A DNA stretch of 26,167 bases from an uncultured Collinsella sp. (GCA_905199225.1 CAJKFS010000034.1:1-26167); one strand, 5' to 3'; positions 7,173 to 15,828 are shown, counted from the stretch's first letter. Notes: generated from the letters alone by a model not told the origin. Program-made: numbers and translations.

Positions 7173-7886
7173 ATGGCGCAGCGCGAACAACACGAACGGG
7201 TCAAAAAGATGGACCGCTGGGCGGACAAGCTGCTCGGTCACAAGGCAGTGGTGATGGCGATACTGGTCGTCATTGCGATGGCGAGCGGCTTGGCGATGGC
7301 GAACCTTGGCGGCGGTACTGGCGGCGTGTCGTTTGAGCGCACTGATGGTTCGGGCTCGTTAGTGGAGCCGGGATCCGGCGATGCCTCGAGCGGAAAGACA
7401 TCCGAAGGCTCTTCGTCTAAGGCGTCTGCCGCGGCAGAGGTTTATGTCGATGTTGATGGTGCCGTTGTGTCGCCCGGTGTATATCGCGTCAAGGACGGCG
7501 CGCGGGTGGCTCAGGCGATAGATGCCGCCGGCGGGCTGGCGCCCGAGGCAGACGTTACGGGGCTCAATCGGGCATCCAAGGTCGTCGATGGGCAGAAGAT
7601 TCACGTTCCAACGGTGGGGGAGCAGCAGGCGTCCATTGCGGAAGCCGGTGTTGATGGTGGGGCTTCCGCATCATTGGGCGTGAGTGGCGCAACGGGCCTA
7701 GTCAACATCAATACGGCAAGCGCGGCAGAGCTGCAGACGCTCTCGGGCATCGGTCCCTCCATGGCACAGTCGATTATCGATGAGCGTACAAAGAACGGTG
7801 CTTTTGCCTCGGTTGACGATCTGATGCGTGTGTCGGGAATCGGCGAGAAGAAGCTTGCCAAAATCAAAGATTGCATCTGCGTATGA
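7173..7886 (+). CDS. comEA: ComEA-like DNA-binding competence protein
   Basis: ComEA is the membrane-anchored receptor that binds incoming double-stranded DNA on the outer face during transformation. The protein has 237 residues. A charged N-terminus is followed by one membrane segment (about 24-44) and a Ser/Gly/Lys linker (50-88). An SLBB domain (about 90-145: VYVDVDGAV, PGVYRV, AAGGL) comes next, and then a double helix-hairpin-helix domain (177-233: VNINTASAAEL, LSGIG, VSGIGEKKL). ATG 7173 follows GGGAGG at 7160-7165; the earlier in-frame ATG at 7152 overlaps that region. The last four bases overlap comEC (ATGA). No lesion is seen. Confidence 0.93.
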   Translation: MAQREQHERVKKMDRWADKLLGHKAVVMAILVVIAMASGLAMANLGGGTGGVSFERTDGSGSLVEPGSGDASSGKTSEGSSSKASAAAEVYVDVDGAVVSPGVYRVKDGARVAQAIDAAGGLAPEADVTGLNRASKVVDGQKIHVPTVGEQQASIAEAGVDGGASASLGVSGATGLVNINTASAAELQTLSGIGPSMAQSIIDERTKNGAFASVDDLMRVSGIGEKKLAKIKDCICV

Positions 7887-10186
7887 GTGCGACCGAGCGC
7901 GAACATGTGATGCCTCCGCGGCCCCTGATGCCGTGGACGATGGCCCTGTGTGCCGGCATGTGCATGAGCTGCGCCTTGGTGCTCAACGTGGCCGCTGATG
8001 CGCTGCTGAGGGAGCAGGCGCCGGCGGTCGGGCTGCTATGGGCCATTCCCGTTGCGGCGGCGGTATTCGTTGTGCTGGCTCAATCTTGTGCGCGGCTTGC
8101 CCCTTGGAAGCGGTGGCTGTATGCCGCGTCCGTCGGTCTCGTGGCGGGAGCGGTCGTCTCGGCGTGGTGGGCTGCGGGCGCGCTCAACGCCTCGAAGGCG
8201 CTCGACGGTCGAGCGGCAAGCAGCCTCGAGTTTGTCGTGCAGGGTGATCCATCCATAAACGACGACGTGTATTCCTATACCTGCGAGGTACGCGCGGACG
8301 GTAAGAACTTGGCAACGGTTCGCCTATCGTGCGACCGCGAGCTCAAGGTCGGGGCGCACGTGCGTGTTATCGGTCGCGTTTCACGTTTTGAGAACGATGC
8401 GTATGGACGATTGCGCGTGCTCCGAGGCGAGGTGCGCAAGGTTAAAGCCGTTCGGATTGTGTCGGTCGATGAGGGCTCTCCGGGGCCGCTGCTTCGGCTG
8501 CGAAATGGGCTGCTTGCGTCCATCGCGCCTGCGACCGACCCGGCACGTGCGCTCATAGCTGGTGTCGTCTGTGGTCGTTCGGCCGAGCTGCGCGCCCAGC
8601 CGGCGGGCGACTGGTTTTCGGTGACGGGAACGGCGCATCTTATCGCCGTCTCGGGCAGCCATCTGGCTATCGTGGGGTTTGTGATCGAGGGCGTATTGCA
8701 AAAGACTCGGTGCTCACGTGGTTTTCAGCGGGTGATATTGGCGATAACGCTTGTGGGCTACGCTGCCTTTACGGGCGCGTCTCCCTCGGCCGTGCGCGCG
8801 TGCTGCATGGTGTTCGCGACGCTTGTCGTAAACGGAGCGGGTCGTCGTCGGCACGGCGCATCGGCACTCTTCGTAACCATGTCCATCTTTGTGCTACTGA
8901 GGCCGACGGTGCTGTTCGAGATGGGCTTTCAGCTTTCATGTGCCAGCGTCTTTGCCATCCTGTGCTTTTGCCCGTATGCTACCTACGCTTTGGGTGAGCT
9001 GAGCGTGCCGTCGGGCATTGCCAGCATGCTCTCCGTCACACTGTGCTCGCAGTTGGCGACGCTCCCCATCACCATTCCTGCCTTTGGTACGTTCTCGCTC
9101 ATTGCTCCGTTGGCAAATGCGGTCATCGGTCCGGTGGTGAGCGTACTGCTTGCTGTGTCGATCGTGCTGGTTCCCTTTTCGCTCGTGGCGCCGTTGCGGA
9201 CTTGGGCGCTCGTTGTGCCCATGATTGCCGCCCGTTGCGCGCTGTTCTTCGAGCGGCTGTTTGCCGCCGTGCCGGGTGCATCCGTGAGCGTGCCGCCCGA
9301 TAGCATGTGGATTTACCTAGTGCCGTGTTTGCTGGCGGTTCTGCTGGTCTGGTGGCCGCGTCCCCGTGCACGTCCTATGGCGGTGGGGCTTGCATGCCTG
9401 GTGCTCTTGGCTGCGATTCCGTACGTCTACTGGGATCGATTCGCTCCGCCTTCGGTGACGGTACTCGATGTGGGCCAGGCCGATGCGATTCTTATCCGCG
9501 AGGGCGGCGCAGTAGCACTCGTCGACTGCGGGCTCGACGAGCGCATGGTGGCGGCGTTGGTTCGCAATAACGTGCACCATATCGATGCCGTCTTTGTGAC
9601 GCATTGGGATGAGGACCACTGGGGTGGTCTGCCTGCCGTGCTCGAACAGTTTTCGGTTGGAACGATTGCCGTGGCGGCGGATGCGCTGGAGGATGCTCCT
9701 GCCGAGGTATTGAACCGACCTGGCGTTGAGTATCGGCAGGTGCGCCGTGGGGATACGGTCGATATCGGCTCATTTTGTGCCCGCGTGATGTGGCCATTCG
9801 AGTCCGTGGATGGCGAGGGAAATGAGGACTCGCTTGTCCTGCTGCTCTCCTATGTTCAGGAAGGCAGGGGCCTGCGTATGCTCCTCACCGGTGATGCCGA
9901 GCTCGACCAAGAACGGGAATTCGTGCAGGAGGTGGGGGAAATCGATGTACTTAAACTTGGGCATCACGGCTCTAAGGTTTCAGTCGATGGTGAGTTGCTG
10001 GACGTCTTGAAGCCTGAGCTTTCCCTTGCGAGTGCGGGCGAGGGGAATCGATACGGCCATCCGTCCGATGCCTGCATCGATGCCGTTAAGGAAGCGGGCG
10101 GTGTGTTCGCGTGCACTATCGAACACGGCGACATTACCGTCACGCCAACTGCGAATGGCTTTGCGATGCGATGCCAGCGACCGTGA
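7883..10186 (+). CDS. comEC: ComEC/Rec2 DNA uptake channel with metallo-beta-lactamase domain
   Basis: ComEC forms the membrane channel that passes single-stranded DNA into the cytoplasm. The protein has 767 residues and all three family regions. The N-terminal part has hydrophobic segments and a soluble OB-like stretch (about 115-200). The central multi-pass competence domain includes AVSGSHLAIVG and FTGASPSAVRA. The C-terminal metallo-beta-lactamase-like domain starts at VLDVGQADAIL. Its metal motif THWDEDH is intact (H574, D576, D578, H579), with LLTGDAE and GHHGSK later, as expected for a nuclease-type domain. ATG 7883 overlaps the comEA stop as ATGA. The gene is full length and apparently intact. 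Confidence 0.95.
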   Translation: MSATEREHVMPPRPLMPWTMALCAGMCMSCALVLNVAADALLREQAPAVGLLWAIPVAAAVFVVLAQSCARLAPWKRWLYAASVGLVAGAVVSAWWAAGALNASKALDGRAASSLEFVVQGDPSINDDVYSYTCEVRADGKNLATVRLSCDRELKVGAHVRVIGRVSRFENDAYGRLRVLRGEVRKVKAVRIVSVDEGSPGPLLRLRNGLLASIAPATDPARALIAGVVCGRSAELRAQPAGDWFSVTGTAHLIAVSGSHLAIVGFVIEGVLQKTRCSRGFQRVILAITLVGYAAFTGASPSAVRACCMVFATLVVNGAGRRRHGASALFVTMSIFVLLRPTVLFEMGFQLSCASVFAILCFCPYATYALGELSVPSGIASMLSVTLCSQLATLPITIPAFGTFSLIAPLANAVIGPVVSVLLAVSIVLVPFSLVAPLRTWALVVPMIAARCALFFERLFAAVPGASVSVPPDSMWIYLVPCLLAVLLVWWPRPRARPMAVGLACLVLLAAIPYVYWDRFAPPSVTVLDVGQADAILIREGGAVALVDCGLDERMVAALVRNNVHHIDAVFVTHWDEDHWGGLPAVLEQFSVGTIAVAADALEDAPAEVLNRPGVEYRQVRRGDTVDIGSFCARVMWPFESVDGEGNEDSLVLLLSYVQEGRGLRMLLTGDAELDQEREFVQEVGEIDVLKLGHHGSKVSVDGELLDVLKPELSLASAGEGNRYGHPSDACIDAVKEAGGVFACTIEHGDITVTPTANGFAMRCQRP

Positions 10187-10194
10187 CGACGTCG

Positions 10195-10224
10195 TTGGCG
10201 TGTGGTGGGCCCCTGGGCTAGAAT
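10195..10224 (+). promoter_or_regulatory. Candidate promoter for holA
   Basis: TTGGCG (10195-10200) and TAGAAT (10219-10224, five of six to consensus) are separated by 18 bases, just after the comEC stop. Initiation near 10231 would give a leader of about 34 bases containing the GGGAGG ribosome site before ATG 10265. Confidence 0.5.
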
Positions 10225-10264
10225 GGCACGGAACGAATACGAAGGCCTGCGGGAGGGGAGCGCA

Positions 10265-11227
10265 ATGTCCGAAACCAGTCTGTTGCCGGCATATCTGATC
10301 GTCGGTACCGACGGCGTCAAGCGCGATCACGCCGTCTCGCGTATGAAAGCGCGTCTGGAAAAGTCGGGTATGGTCGAGTTCAACCTCGACGAGCGCGATA
10401 TGACCAAAGACCCCGATATCGAGTCGATTATCGGATCGCTCAACACCTTTCCCATGGGCAGCGAGTTTCGCCTGGTAATCCTTGACGGCTGCTCAAAACT
10501 CGCCAAAGCGATCTCCGAGCCGCTTGTCGACTATCTGGCGAGTCCCAGCCCCACGACGGTTTGTCTCATCATCGCCGACTCGCTTGCCAAGAACACGCGC
10601 CTGTATAAGGCGATCGCCAAGATCGACAAGAAGGCGGTGATCGATTGCTCCGGTACCAAGCGCTGGGAGCTACCGCGCCGCGTGCAGCAGATGGCGACGC
10701 AGCACGGCAAGTCGATCTCGACGGCGGCCGCCGAAGAGCTCGTTTCGCGCTCGGGCGAGAACACCCGCATGCTCGATAACGACTTGGCTAAGCTTGCCCA
10801 GATGGTCGAGGCGCCCCAGATTGAGCTTGCCGACGTTGAGCGCTGGATTGTACGTACGGCAGAGGTCCAACCCTGGGACTTTCTCAATGCGGTCTCGGCC
10901 CGTGACATGCGCCGCTCGCTCGAGCTCTTCAATCTACTGCCCGCCAAGAGCTACGTGTGGACTTACACATTGCTGTGCGGCCGCATCCGCGAGCTTATCG
11001 TCGCCAAGGCGCTCGATGCGCGCGGACAGGGTCGTGAGCTGGCCGCAACGCTCAAGCTCCAGTCCTGGCAGGTCAAGAATCACCTGACCTGGGCACGTCG
11101 CTTTTCGATGGCAGAGCTCGTCGCAGCGCTCGAGGGTGCGGTCGATGTGGAGCTCGCGCTCAAGGGTTCGGCCGATTCTCAGACCGCGCTTTTGCTCTGG
11201 ATTACGAACATCTTGAGAAAATCGTGA
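10265..11227 (+). CDS. holA: DNA polymerase III subunit delta
   Basis: Delta is the clamp-loader subunit that opens the beta sliding clamp. The protein has 320 residues, typical for the family. The N-terminal AAA-like fold starts LPAYLIVGTDGVKRDHAV. A TFPMGSEFRLVIL block follows, and then a helical middle (AAAEELVSRSGENTRMLDNDLAKL). The C-terminal collar domain includes WDFLNAVSARD and the TLKLQSWQVKN segment. As usual for delta there is no complete Walker A motif. ATG 10265 is chosen for its GGGAGG site; a longer in-frame reading begins inside the promoter-like region. The comEA-comEC-holA-rpsT order is common in Gram-positive bacteria. Confidence 0.92.
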   Translation: MSETSLLPAYLIVGTDGVKRDHAVSRMKARLEKSGMVEFNLDERDMTKDPDIESIIGSLNTFPMGSEFRLVILDGCSKLAKAISEPLVDYLASPSPTTVCLIIADSLAKNTRLYKAIAKIDKKAVIDCSGTKRWELPRRVQQMATQHGKSISTAAAEELVSRSGENTRMLDNDLAKLAQMVEAPQIELADVERWIVRTAEVQPWDFLNAVSARDMRRSLELFNLLPAKSYVWTYTLLCGRIRELIVAKALDARGQGRELAATLKLQSWQVKNHLTWARRFSMAELVAALEGAVDVELALKGSADSQTALLLWITNILRKS

Positions 11228-11276
11228 TGATACCTGCCTATTTGACAAATTCGTTCTATCCCTTTGAGGGGGAGCG

Positions 11277-11285
11277 TGCTATAGT
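11277..11285 (+). promoter_or_regulatory. Candidate extended -10 promoter of rpsT
   Basis: TGCTATAGT (11277-11285) is an extended -10 element (TGN then TATAGT) 75 bases before the rpsT start. A perfect TTGACA at 11242-11247 also lies in this gap, but it is 32 bases from the TATAGT box, too far to act with it. No good -10 is found 16-18 bases after TTGACA. Confidence 0.5.
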
Positions 11286-11295
11286 AGGCGCTTGC

Positions 11296-11333
11296 ATGAC
11301 CTCACCGTGTCTCAGAGGTGTCATACATTTTTT
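11296..11333 (+). promoter_or_regulatory. Hairpin plus T-run in the rpsT leader, attenuator-like
   Basis: ATGAC-CTC (11296-11303) pairs with GAG-GT-GTCAT (11315-11324), with a two-base bulge and an eleven-base loop. After ATACA comes a run of six T (11328-11333). The element begins just after the predicted start point of the rpsT promoter and ends 27 bases before the GTG start. The layout resembles a transcription attenuator, but the stem is modest. Confidence 0.4.
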
Positions 11334-11360
11334 GCAAGGAACTCGAAAGGAACTCCAGAA

Positions 11361-11627
11361 GTGGCAAACATCAAGTCTCAGAAGAAGCGTATCCGCACCA
11401 ATGAGGCAGCTCGCATGCGTAACAAGGCTGTCAAGTCCGAGCTCAAGACGCTGACCAAGCACGTCCAGTCCGCCGTCGCCGAGGGCGACGCCGAGAAGGC
11501 CCAGGCTGCCCTCAAGACCGTCACCAAGCGTCTCGACATGGCTGCCGCCAAGCATGTTATCCACAAGAACCAGGCTTCCAACCGCAAGTCCGGTCTTGCC
11601 AAGCTCGTGAACAGCATCAACGCCTAA
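11361..11627 (+). CDS. rpsT: 30S ribosomal protein S20
   Basis: S20 is a primary 16S rRNA-binding protein of the small subunit. The protein has 88 residues, rich in Lys, Arg and Ala. It begins MANIKSQKKRIRTNEAAR and contains a KSGLAKLVN segment near the end, both typical. The start is GTG 11361, fixed by homology to the family N-terminus, with AAGGA at 11347-11351 slightly far upstream. Non-ATG starts are known for rpsT in other bacteria, where they matter for autoregulation. It is a single-gene unit between holA and a strong terminator. Confidence 0.96.
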   Translation: MANIKSQKKRIRTNEAARMRNKAVKSELKTLTKHVQSAVAEGDAEKAQAALKTVTKRLDMAAAKHVIHKNQASNRKSGLAKLVNSINA

Positions 11628-11661
11628 GTTGTAAATTTCACACCACACAGATTACGCGCAT

Positions 11662-11698
11662 AAATGGAGCCTGTTTTATGGAACAGGCTCCATTTTTT
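11662..11698 (+). terminator. Rho-independent terminator after rpsT
   Basis: AATGGAGCCTGTT and AACAGGCTCCATT form a perfect stem; up to 14 pairs run from 11662-11675 to 11682-11695 around a six-base loop. T extends to 11698. It follows the rpsT stop by 34 bases and isolates rpsT from lepA. Confidence 0.93.
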
Positions 11699-11710
11699 GT
11701 ATCGCTCGGG

Positions 11711-11716
11711 TAAGAT
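11711..11716 (+). promoter_or_regulatory. -10 box of lepA, predicted leaderless transcript
   Basis: TAAGAT (11711-11716) ends seven bases before the lepA ATG at 11724, so transcription would begin at or next to the start codon. No Shine-Dalgarno-like sequence lies between the rpsT terminator and the ATG. The spacing and the missing ribosome site are what a leaderless gene shows. The same ten bases, CGCTCGGGTA, run into the -10 box here (11703-11712) and before the J-protein gene (15821-15830). Confidence 0.55.
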
Positions 11717-11723
11717 AGTCCGC

Positions 11724-13535
11724 ATGAATACTTCAATTGACATTTCCCACATCCGCAACTTCTCGATCGTTGCGCACATCGACCATGGCAAGTCCACGAT
11801 CAGTGACCGTATCCTCGAGCTCACCCATACCGTCGACGAGCGCGACATGGAGTCGCAGCTGCTCGACACCATGGATATCGAGCGCGAGCGCGGCATTACG
11901 ATCAAGTCCAATGCCGTTCGCGTGTCCTATGACGCCGACGATGGCGAGACGTATCAGTTCAACCTGATCGATACGCCGGGCCACGTGGACTTTACCTATG
12001 AGGTCTCGCGCTCGCTGGCAGCCTGCGAGGGCGCGGTGCTCGTTGTCGACGCCACGCAGGGCGTCGAGGCGCAGACCGTCTCCAACGCGACGCTCGCCAT
12101 GAACGCCAATCTGGACATTGTGCCGGCCATCAACAAGATCGACCTGCCCTCGGCACACCCCGACGAGGTTAAGACCGAGATCGAGGATGACCTGGCGATC
12201 CCTGCCGATGATGCCGTGTGTGTCTCGGGCAAGACCGGCGAGGGCATCCACGATCTGCTGGAGTCCATTGTCTTTTTGATCTCTCCGCCCAAGGGCGATG
12301 CGAACGCGCCGCTCAAGGCACTCATTCTGGATTCGTACTTCGACGAGTATCGTGGCGTCGTCGCCACGGTGCGCGTCTTTGACGGCTCCATCAAAAAAGG
12401 CGATACCTTGCGCATGATGCAGGCAAAGGGCGACTTTTTGGTCGATGGCGTGGGTGTCAAGCGTCCTGCCGAGACCCCGGTTGACGCGCTGACGGTTGGC
12501 GAGGTCGGCTACGTGGTCACGGGCCTGAAGGACCCCGAGGCCGTGCGCGTGGGCGATACCCTCACGTGGGCGTCGAATCCCTGCCCCGAGCCGCTTCCCG
12601 GCTACCGCGAGGCTAAACCCATGGTCTATACGGGTCTGTTCCCGATCGATAACAAGGACTACGAGAACCTGCGTGACGCGCTCGATAAGTTGCACGTCAA
12701 CGACCCGTCGTTGGTGTGGGAGCCCGAGACCTCGGTGGCGCTCGGCTTTGGCTTCCGCGTGGGCTTCCTGGGCCTGCTGCACATGGAGGTCGTCAAGGAA
12801 CGCCTGGAGCGCGAGTTCAACTTGGACCTCATTGCCACGAGCCCCTCGGTGGACTATCACGTCTACAAGACTGACGGCGAGATGATTGATGTCCGTAGCC
12901 CGCAGGATCTTCCCGAGGCCACGCGCATCGAGCGTATCGAGGAACCCTACCTCAAGGCTAAGATCATCTGCCCGCCCGAGTATACGGGTGCCGTCATGCA
13001 GCTCGCTATCGAGCACCGTGGCATTACAACCGACATGATCCATCTCACGAGCAAATCGGTCGAGATGCGCTTTGACATGCCGCTCGCCGAGCTCATCTTG
13101 GACTTCTTTGATCAGCTCAAGAGCCGTACCAAGGGCTACGCCTCCCTGGACTACGAGTTCAACGAGTACCGTCCCTCCGAGCTCGTTAAGCTCGATATTT
13201 TGCTTTCGGGCGACGAGGTGGACGCGCTGTCGTTTATCGTCCACAAGGACAAGGCCTACGGTCTTGCCCGCGGCCTATGCGACAAGCTCAAGGAGATTAT
13301 TCCGCGTCAGCTGTTCGAGGTGCCCATCCAGGGTGCTATCGGCAACAAGATCATTGCCCGCTCCACCGTCAAGGCGCGCCGCAAGGACGTGCTTGCCAAG
13401 TGCTACGGCGGCGATATTTCTCGTAAGCGCAAACTGCTCGAGAAGCAGAAAGAGGGCAAGAAGCGCATGAAGGCCATCGGCTCGGTAGAGGTCCCGCAGG
13501 AGGCCTTTATGGCGATCCTCAAGGTGGACGAGTAG
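11724..13535 (+). CDS. lepA: Elongation factor 4 (LepA), ribosomal GTPase
   Basis: LepA is a translational GTPase that acts on the ribosome in elongation or initiation quality and in 30S maturation. The protein has 603 residues, standard for the family. The GTPase motifs are complete: AHIDHGKST (17-25), RGITI (56-60), DTPGH (83-87) and NKID (137-140). Domains resembling EF-G II, III and V follow, and the LepA-specific C-terminal domain ends with RKDVLAKCYGGDISRKRKLL and KEGKKRMK. ATG 11724 matches the family N-terminus; the longer in-frame reading crosses the rpsT terminator. It appears to be read from a leaderless mRNA. The dus gene starts four bases after it. Confidence 0.97.
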   Translation: MNTSIDISHIRNFSIVAHIDHGKSTISDRILELTHTVDERDMESQLLDTMDIERERGITIKSNAVRVSYDADDGETYQFNLIDTPGHVDFTYEVSRSLAACEGAVLVVDATQGVEAQTVSNATLAMNANLDIVPAINKIDLPSAHPDEVKTEIEDDLAIPADDAVCVSGKTGEGIHDLLESIVFLISPPKGDANAPLKALILDSYFDEYRGVVATVRVFDGSIKKGDTLRMMQAKGDFLVDGVGVKRPAETPVDALTVGEVGYVVTGLKDPEAVRVGDTLTWASNPCPEPLPGYREAKPMVYTGLFPIDNKDYENLRDALDKLHVNDPSLVWEPETSVALGFGFRVGFLGLLHMEVVKERLEREFNLDLIATSPSVDYHVYKTDGEMIDVRSPQDLPEATRIERIEEPYLKAKIICPPEYTGAVMQLAIEHRGITTDMIHLTSKSVEMRFDMPLAELILDFFDQLKSRTKGYASLDYEFNEYRPSELVKLDILLSGDEVDALSFIVHKDKAYGLARGLCDKLKEIIPRQLFEVPIQGAIGNKIIARSTVKARRKDVLAKCYGGDISRKRKLLEKQKEGKKRMKAIGSVEVPQEAFMAILKVDE

Positions 13536-13539
13536 GTCT

Positions 13540-14583
13540 ATGGCGCTTTCCGAATATAGTCTGCGGCTGCTGGGCGCCTATGCCGAGCAGCCGTTCCTTA
13601 TGGCTCCCATGGCGGGCGTGACCGACCCTGCCTACCGCATCATGTGCCGCCGCCGCGGTGCCAACCTTGCCTACAGCGAGATGGTGAGCGTGGCGGGCCT
13701 TGCCTATGCCAGCAACAAAACGTGGCGCCTGGTGCTGCCGGCCGACGAGGAGCAGCAGATTTGCGTGCAGCTCTTTGGCTCCAAGCCCGATCAGTTTGCG
13801 AGTGCCGTCGCCGCCGTCGAGGAGCGCGTTGGCGATCGCCTGTCATTGATTGATATCAACATGGCTTGTCCGGCGCGCAAGGTCGTTACCAAGGGCGAGG
13901 GCTCGGCGCTTATGCGCACGCCCGATCTGGCCGAGAAGATCGTCGAGGCGGCGGTGGGCGCGGCACATGTGCCCGTGACTGTAAAGATCCGCAAGGGCTT
14001 TTATGCCGAGGACCGTAATGCCGCGACGTTTGCCCAGATGCTCGAAGGCGCCGGTGCCGCCGCAGTCGCCGTGCACGGTCGTTGTGCCACGCAGCTCTAT
14101 ACGGGCCAGGCCGATTGGTCTGTCGTCGATGAGGTTGCCGACGCTGTCGAGATTCCCGTGATTGGTTCGGGTGATGTGTTCTCGGCCGAGGACGCTGCTG
14201 AGCATCTGCAAGGCTCGGGTGCCAGCGCGGTGTTTATCGCGCGCGGCATCTACGGCAATCCGTGGGTGTTCGGTGATGCTCGCGCCCTTGCGCTCGATGG
14301 CACGCCGGTTCCTTCTCGCTCCTCGGTCGAGCGCCTGGAGGCTCTGCGTGAGCACCTGACGTTGACGCACGAGCTTCTGCCGCTTATGTCGCGCGCCCGT
14401 ACGTACGCGAGCTGGTATCTAAAGGGCATGCCCCATGCCGCCGCCTGGCGCGCTCAGGTGGTGCGCTGCTCCACGTACGAGGAGTTTATGGCACTGGTCG
14501 ATGATATCGAGCGCGATGTGGTGGCCTGCGAGGCTGCCCTTGCCGCCGGCGAATTGGTGCCCCCTCATCCGCTGGAGGCTTAA
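13540..14583 (+). CDS. dusB: tRNA dihydrouridine synthase (DusB-like)
   Basis: It reduces uridine to dihydrouridine in the tRNA D-loop using FMN and NADPH. The protein has 347 residues. The FMN barrel opens with FLMAPMAGVTDPAYR (19-33). The catalytic cysteine is C110 in INMACPARKV, where the family commonly reads MGCP. VKIRKG, HGRCATQLYTG, GSGDVFS and ARGIYGNPW are the other expected flavin and RNA contacts. A helical tRNA-binding domain follows. Assignment to the DusB branch rather than another bacterial Dus is by general resemblance. It lies four bases after lepA and two bases before hemW, so it belongs to their unit. Confidence 0.93.
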   Translation: MALSEYSLRLLGAYAEQPFLMAPMAGVTDPAYRIMCRRRGANLAYSEMVSVAGLAYASNKTWRLVLPADEEQQICVQLFGSKPDQFASAVAAVEERVGDRLSLIDINMACPARKVVTKGEGSALMRTPDLAEKIVEAAVGAAHVPVTVKIRKGFYAEDRNAATFAQMLEGAGAAAVAVHGRCATQLYTGQADWSVVDEVADAVEIPVIGSGDVFSAEDAAEHLQGSGASAVFIARGIYGNPWVFGDARALALDGTPVPSRSSVERLEALREHLTLTHELLPLMSRARTYASWYLKGMPHAAAWRAQVVRCSTYEEFMALVDDIERDVVACEAALAAGELVPPHPLEA

Positions 14584-14585
14584 GG

Positions 14586-15818
14586 GTGGCCGTTACCGCG
14601 CTGTACGTGCACGTGCCGTTTTGCGCCCAAAAGTGCCGGTACTGCGACTTTGACTCGCGCAGTTTTTCTCCGTGCGACCTGAGTGCTGCGCTCGATGTCT
14701 ATTTTGAGCAGTTGTTCGCGCGCCTCGATGCTTTTGGCAAGGCTGGGGCCCTTGACCATATCCGCACCGTCTATGTTGGCGGCGGTACGCCGTCGCTGGC
14801 GGGGGAGCGCCTGGTGGAGCTGGCGCGGCGTATTCGTGCGTGGTGCGCCCCCGTTGAGTTTACCTGCGAGGCCAATCCCGAGTCGCTGACCGCCGAGCTT
14901 GCCACTGCGCTTGCCAAGGTTGGTGTCACACGCGTCTCTCTGGGCGTGCAAACGCTCGATAACACCGAACTTACCGCCATCGGCCGTATTCACGATGCCG
15001 ATCGGGCGTTTGCCGCCATCGCGACGGTCAAGAACTCAGGGCTTGACGTGTCGTGCGACCTTATGTGCGGACTTCCCGGGCAGACCGCAGCGAGTTGGAA
15101 GCGCACGCTCGATGGCGTGCTGGCGGCGGCTCCGCATCATGTGTCGGTCTACCCGCTCACGCTTGAGGAGGGGACTCCCCTTTATCGCATGGCGTGCCGC
15201 GACGAGTCGGTCGAGCCCGACGAGGATTTTCAAGCTTCGTGCATGGATGTGGCGCGTGAGCGTCTGGGTGCGGCCGGCTATCACCCGTATGAGGTGGCAA
15301 GCTATGCGCTCGACGGACATGAGTGCGCCCATAACATTGCCTACTGGACCGGCCAGGGCTATTTGGGCCTGGGTCGTTCCGCCGCGGGCATGCTCGACGC
15401 CGAGGATTTCGACCGTCTTGCAGGTTTGTTCCCCGGCGTGTCTTCTCGAGGCGATTCGTACCGCGTGCGTCTGGTGCAACGTGACGATGACGCGACGGCG
15501 TTTGAGGCCGAATATCTGTCGCAGCGTGAGGCTGCGGCTGAAGACCTGATGCTGTCTTGTCGCATGACGGGCGGTGTTGCGTCCGACCTGTTGGTTCGTG
15601 CAGCTTGCGTCATCCCGGCCGATGAGCTGGCAGCTGCCTGCGATCGCGCGCTCGAATTGGGTCTTGCCACTTGGGTGCCCGAGACGCTCGGGGTCCATGA
15701 GGGACCTTTCACTTCGGCAGATGTCGTCGCGGGCTATGTTCGAGCTCGTCTGGCGCCGACACACTTGGGCTGGCTCGATGGAAATGTTCTGTTCGAGCTG
15801 TTTTGGGATCTAGCTTAG
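14586..15818 (+). CDS. hemW: Radical SAM heme chaperone HemW (coproporphyrinogen III oxidase-like)
   Basis: HemW-type proteins bind heme and an iron-sulfur cluster and are thought to insert heme into membrane targets; older annotations call them oxygen-independent coproporphyrinogen oxidases. The protein has 410 residues. The radical SAM cysteines are C13, C17 and C20 in CAQKCRYCDF. GGGTPS (65-70), ANPES, SLGVQTLD and DLMCGLPGQT follow. HNIAYWTGQGYLGLG is the HemW-type C-terminal signature. The start is GTG 14586, two bases after the dus stop. The lepA-hemW association is conserved widely. The biochemical role in this organism is inferred from the family. Confidence 0.92.
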   Translation: MAVTALYVHVPFCAQKCRYCDFDSRSFSPCDLSAALDVYFEQLFARLDAFGKAGALDHIRTVYVGGGTPSLAGERLVELARRIRAWCAPVEFTCEANPESLTAELATALAKVGVTRVSLGVQTLDNTELTAIGRIHDADRAFAAIATVKNSGLDVSCDLMCGLPGQTAASWKRTLDGVLAAAPHHVSVYPLTLEEGTPLYRMACRDESVEPDEDFQASCMDVARERLGAAGYHPYEVASYALDGHECAHNIAYWTGQGYLGLGRSAAGMLDAEDFDRLAGLFPGVSSRGDSYRVRLVQRDDDATAFEAEYLSQREAAAEDLMLSCRMTGGVASDLLVRAACVIPADELAAACDRALELGLATWVPETLGVHEGPFTSADVVAGYVRARLAPTHLGWLDGNVLFELFWDLA

Positions 15819-15828
15819 GCCGCTCGGG

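Noticed and set aside
10202..10264. An upstream in-frame start that would lengthen HolA by 21 residues
   Set aside because: The added residues overlap the likely promoter and are not family-like, and ATG 10265 has a good GGGAGG ribosome site.
11242..11285. TTGACA 11242-11247 with TATAGT 11280-11285 as one promoter
   Set aside because: The spacing of 32 bases is far outside the usual 16-18. The TATAGT box was kept alone as an extended -10 element.
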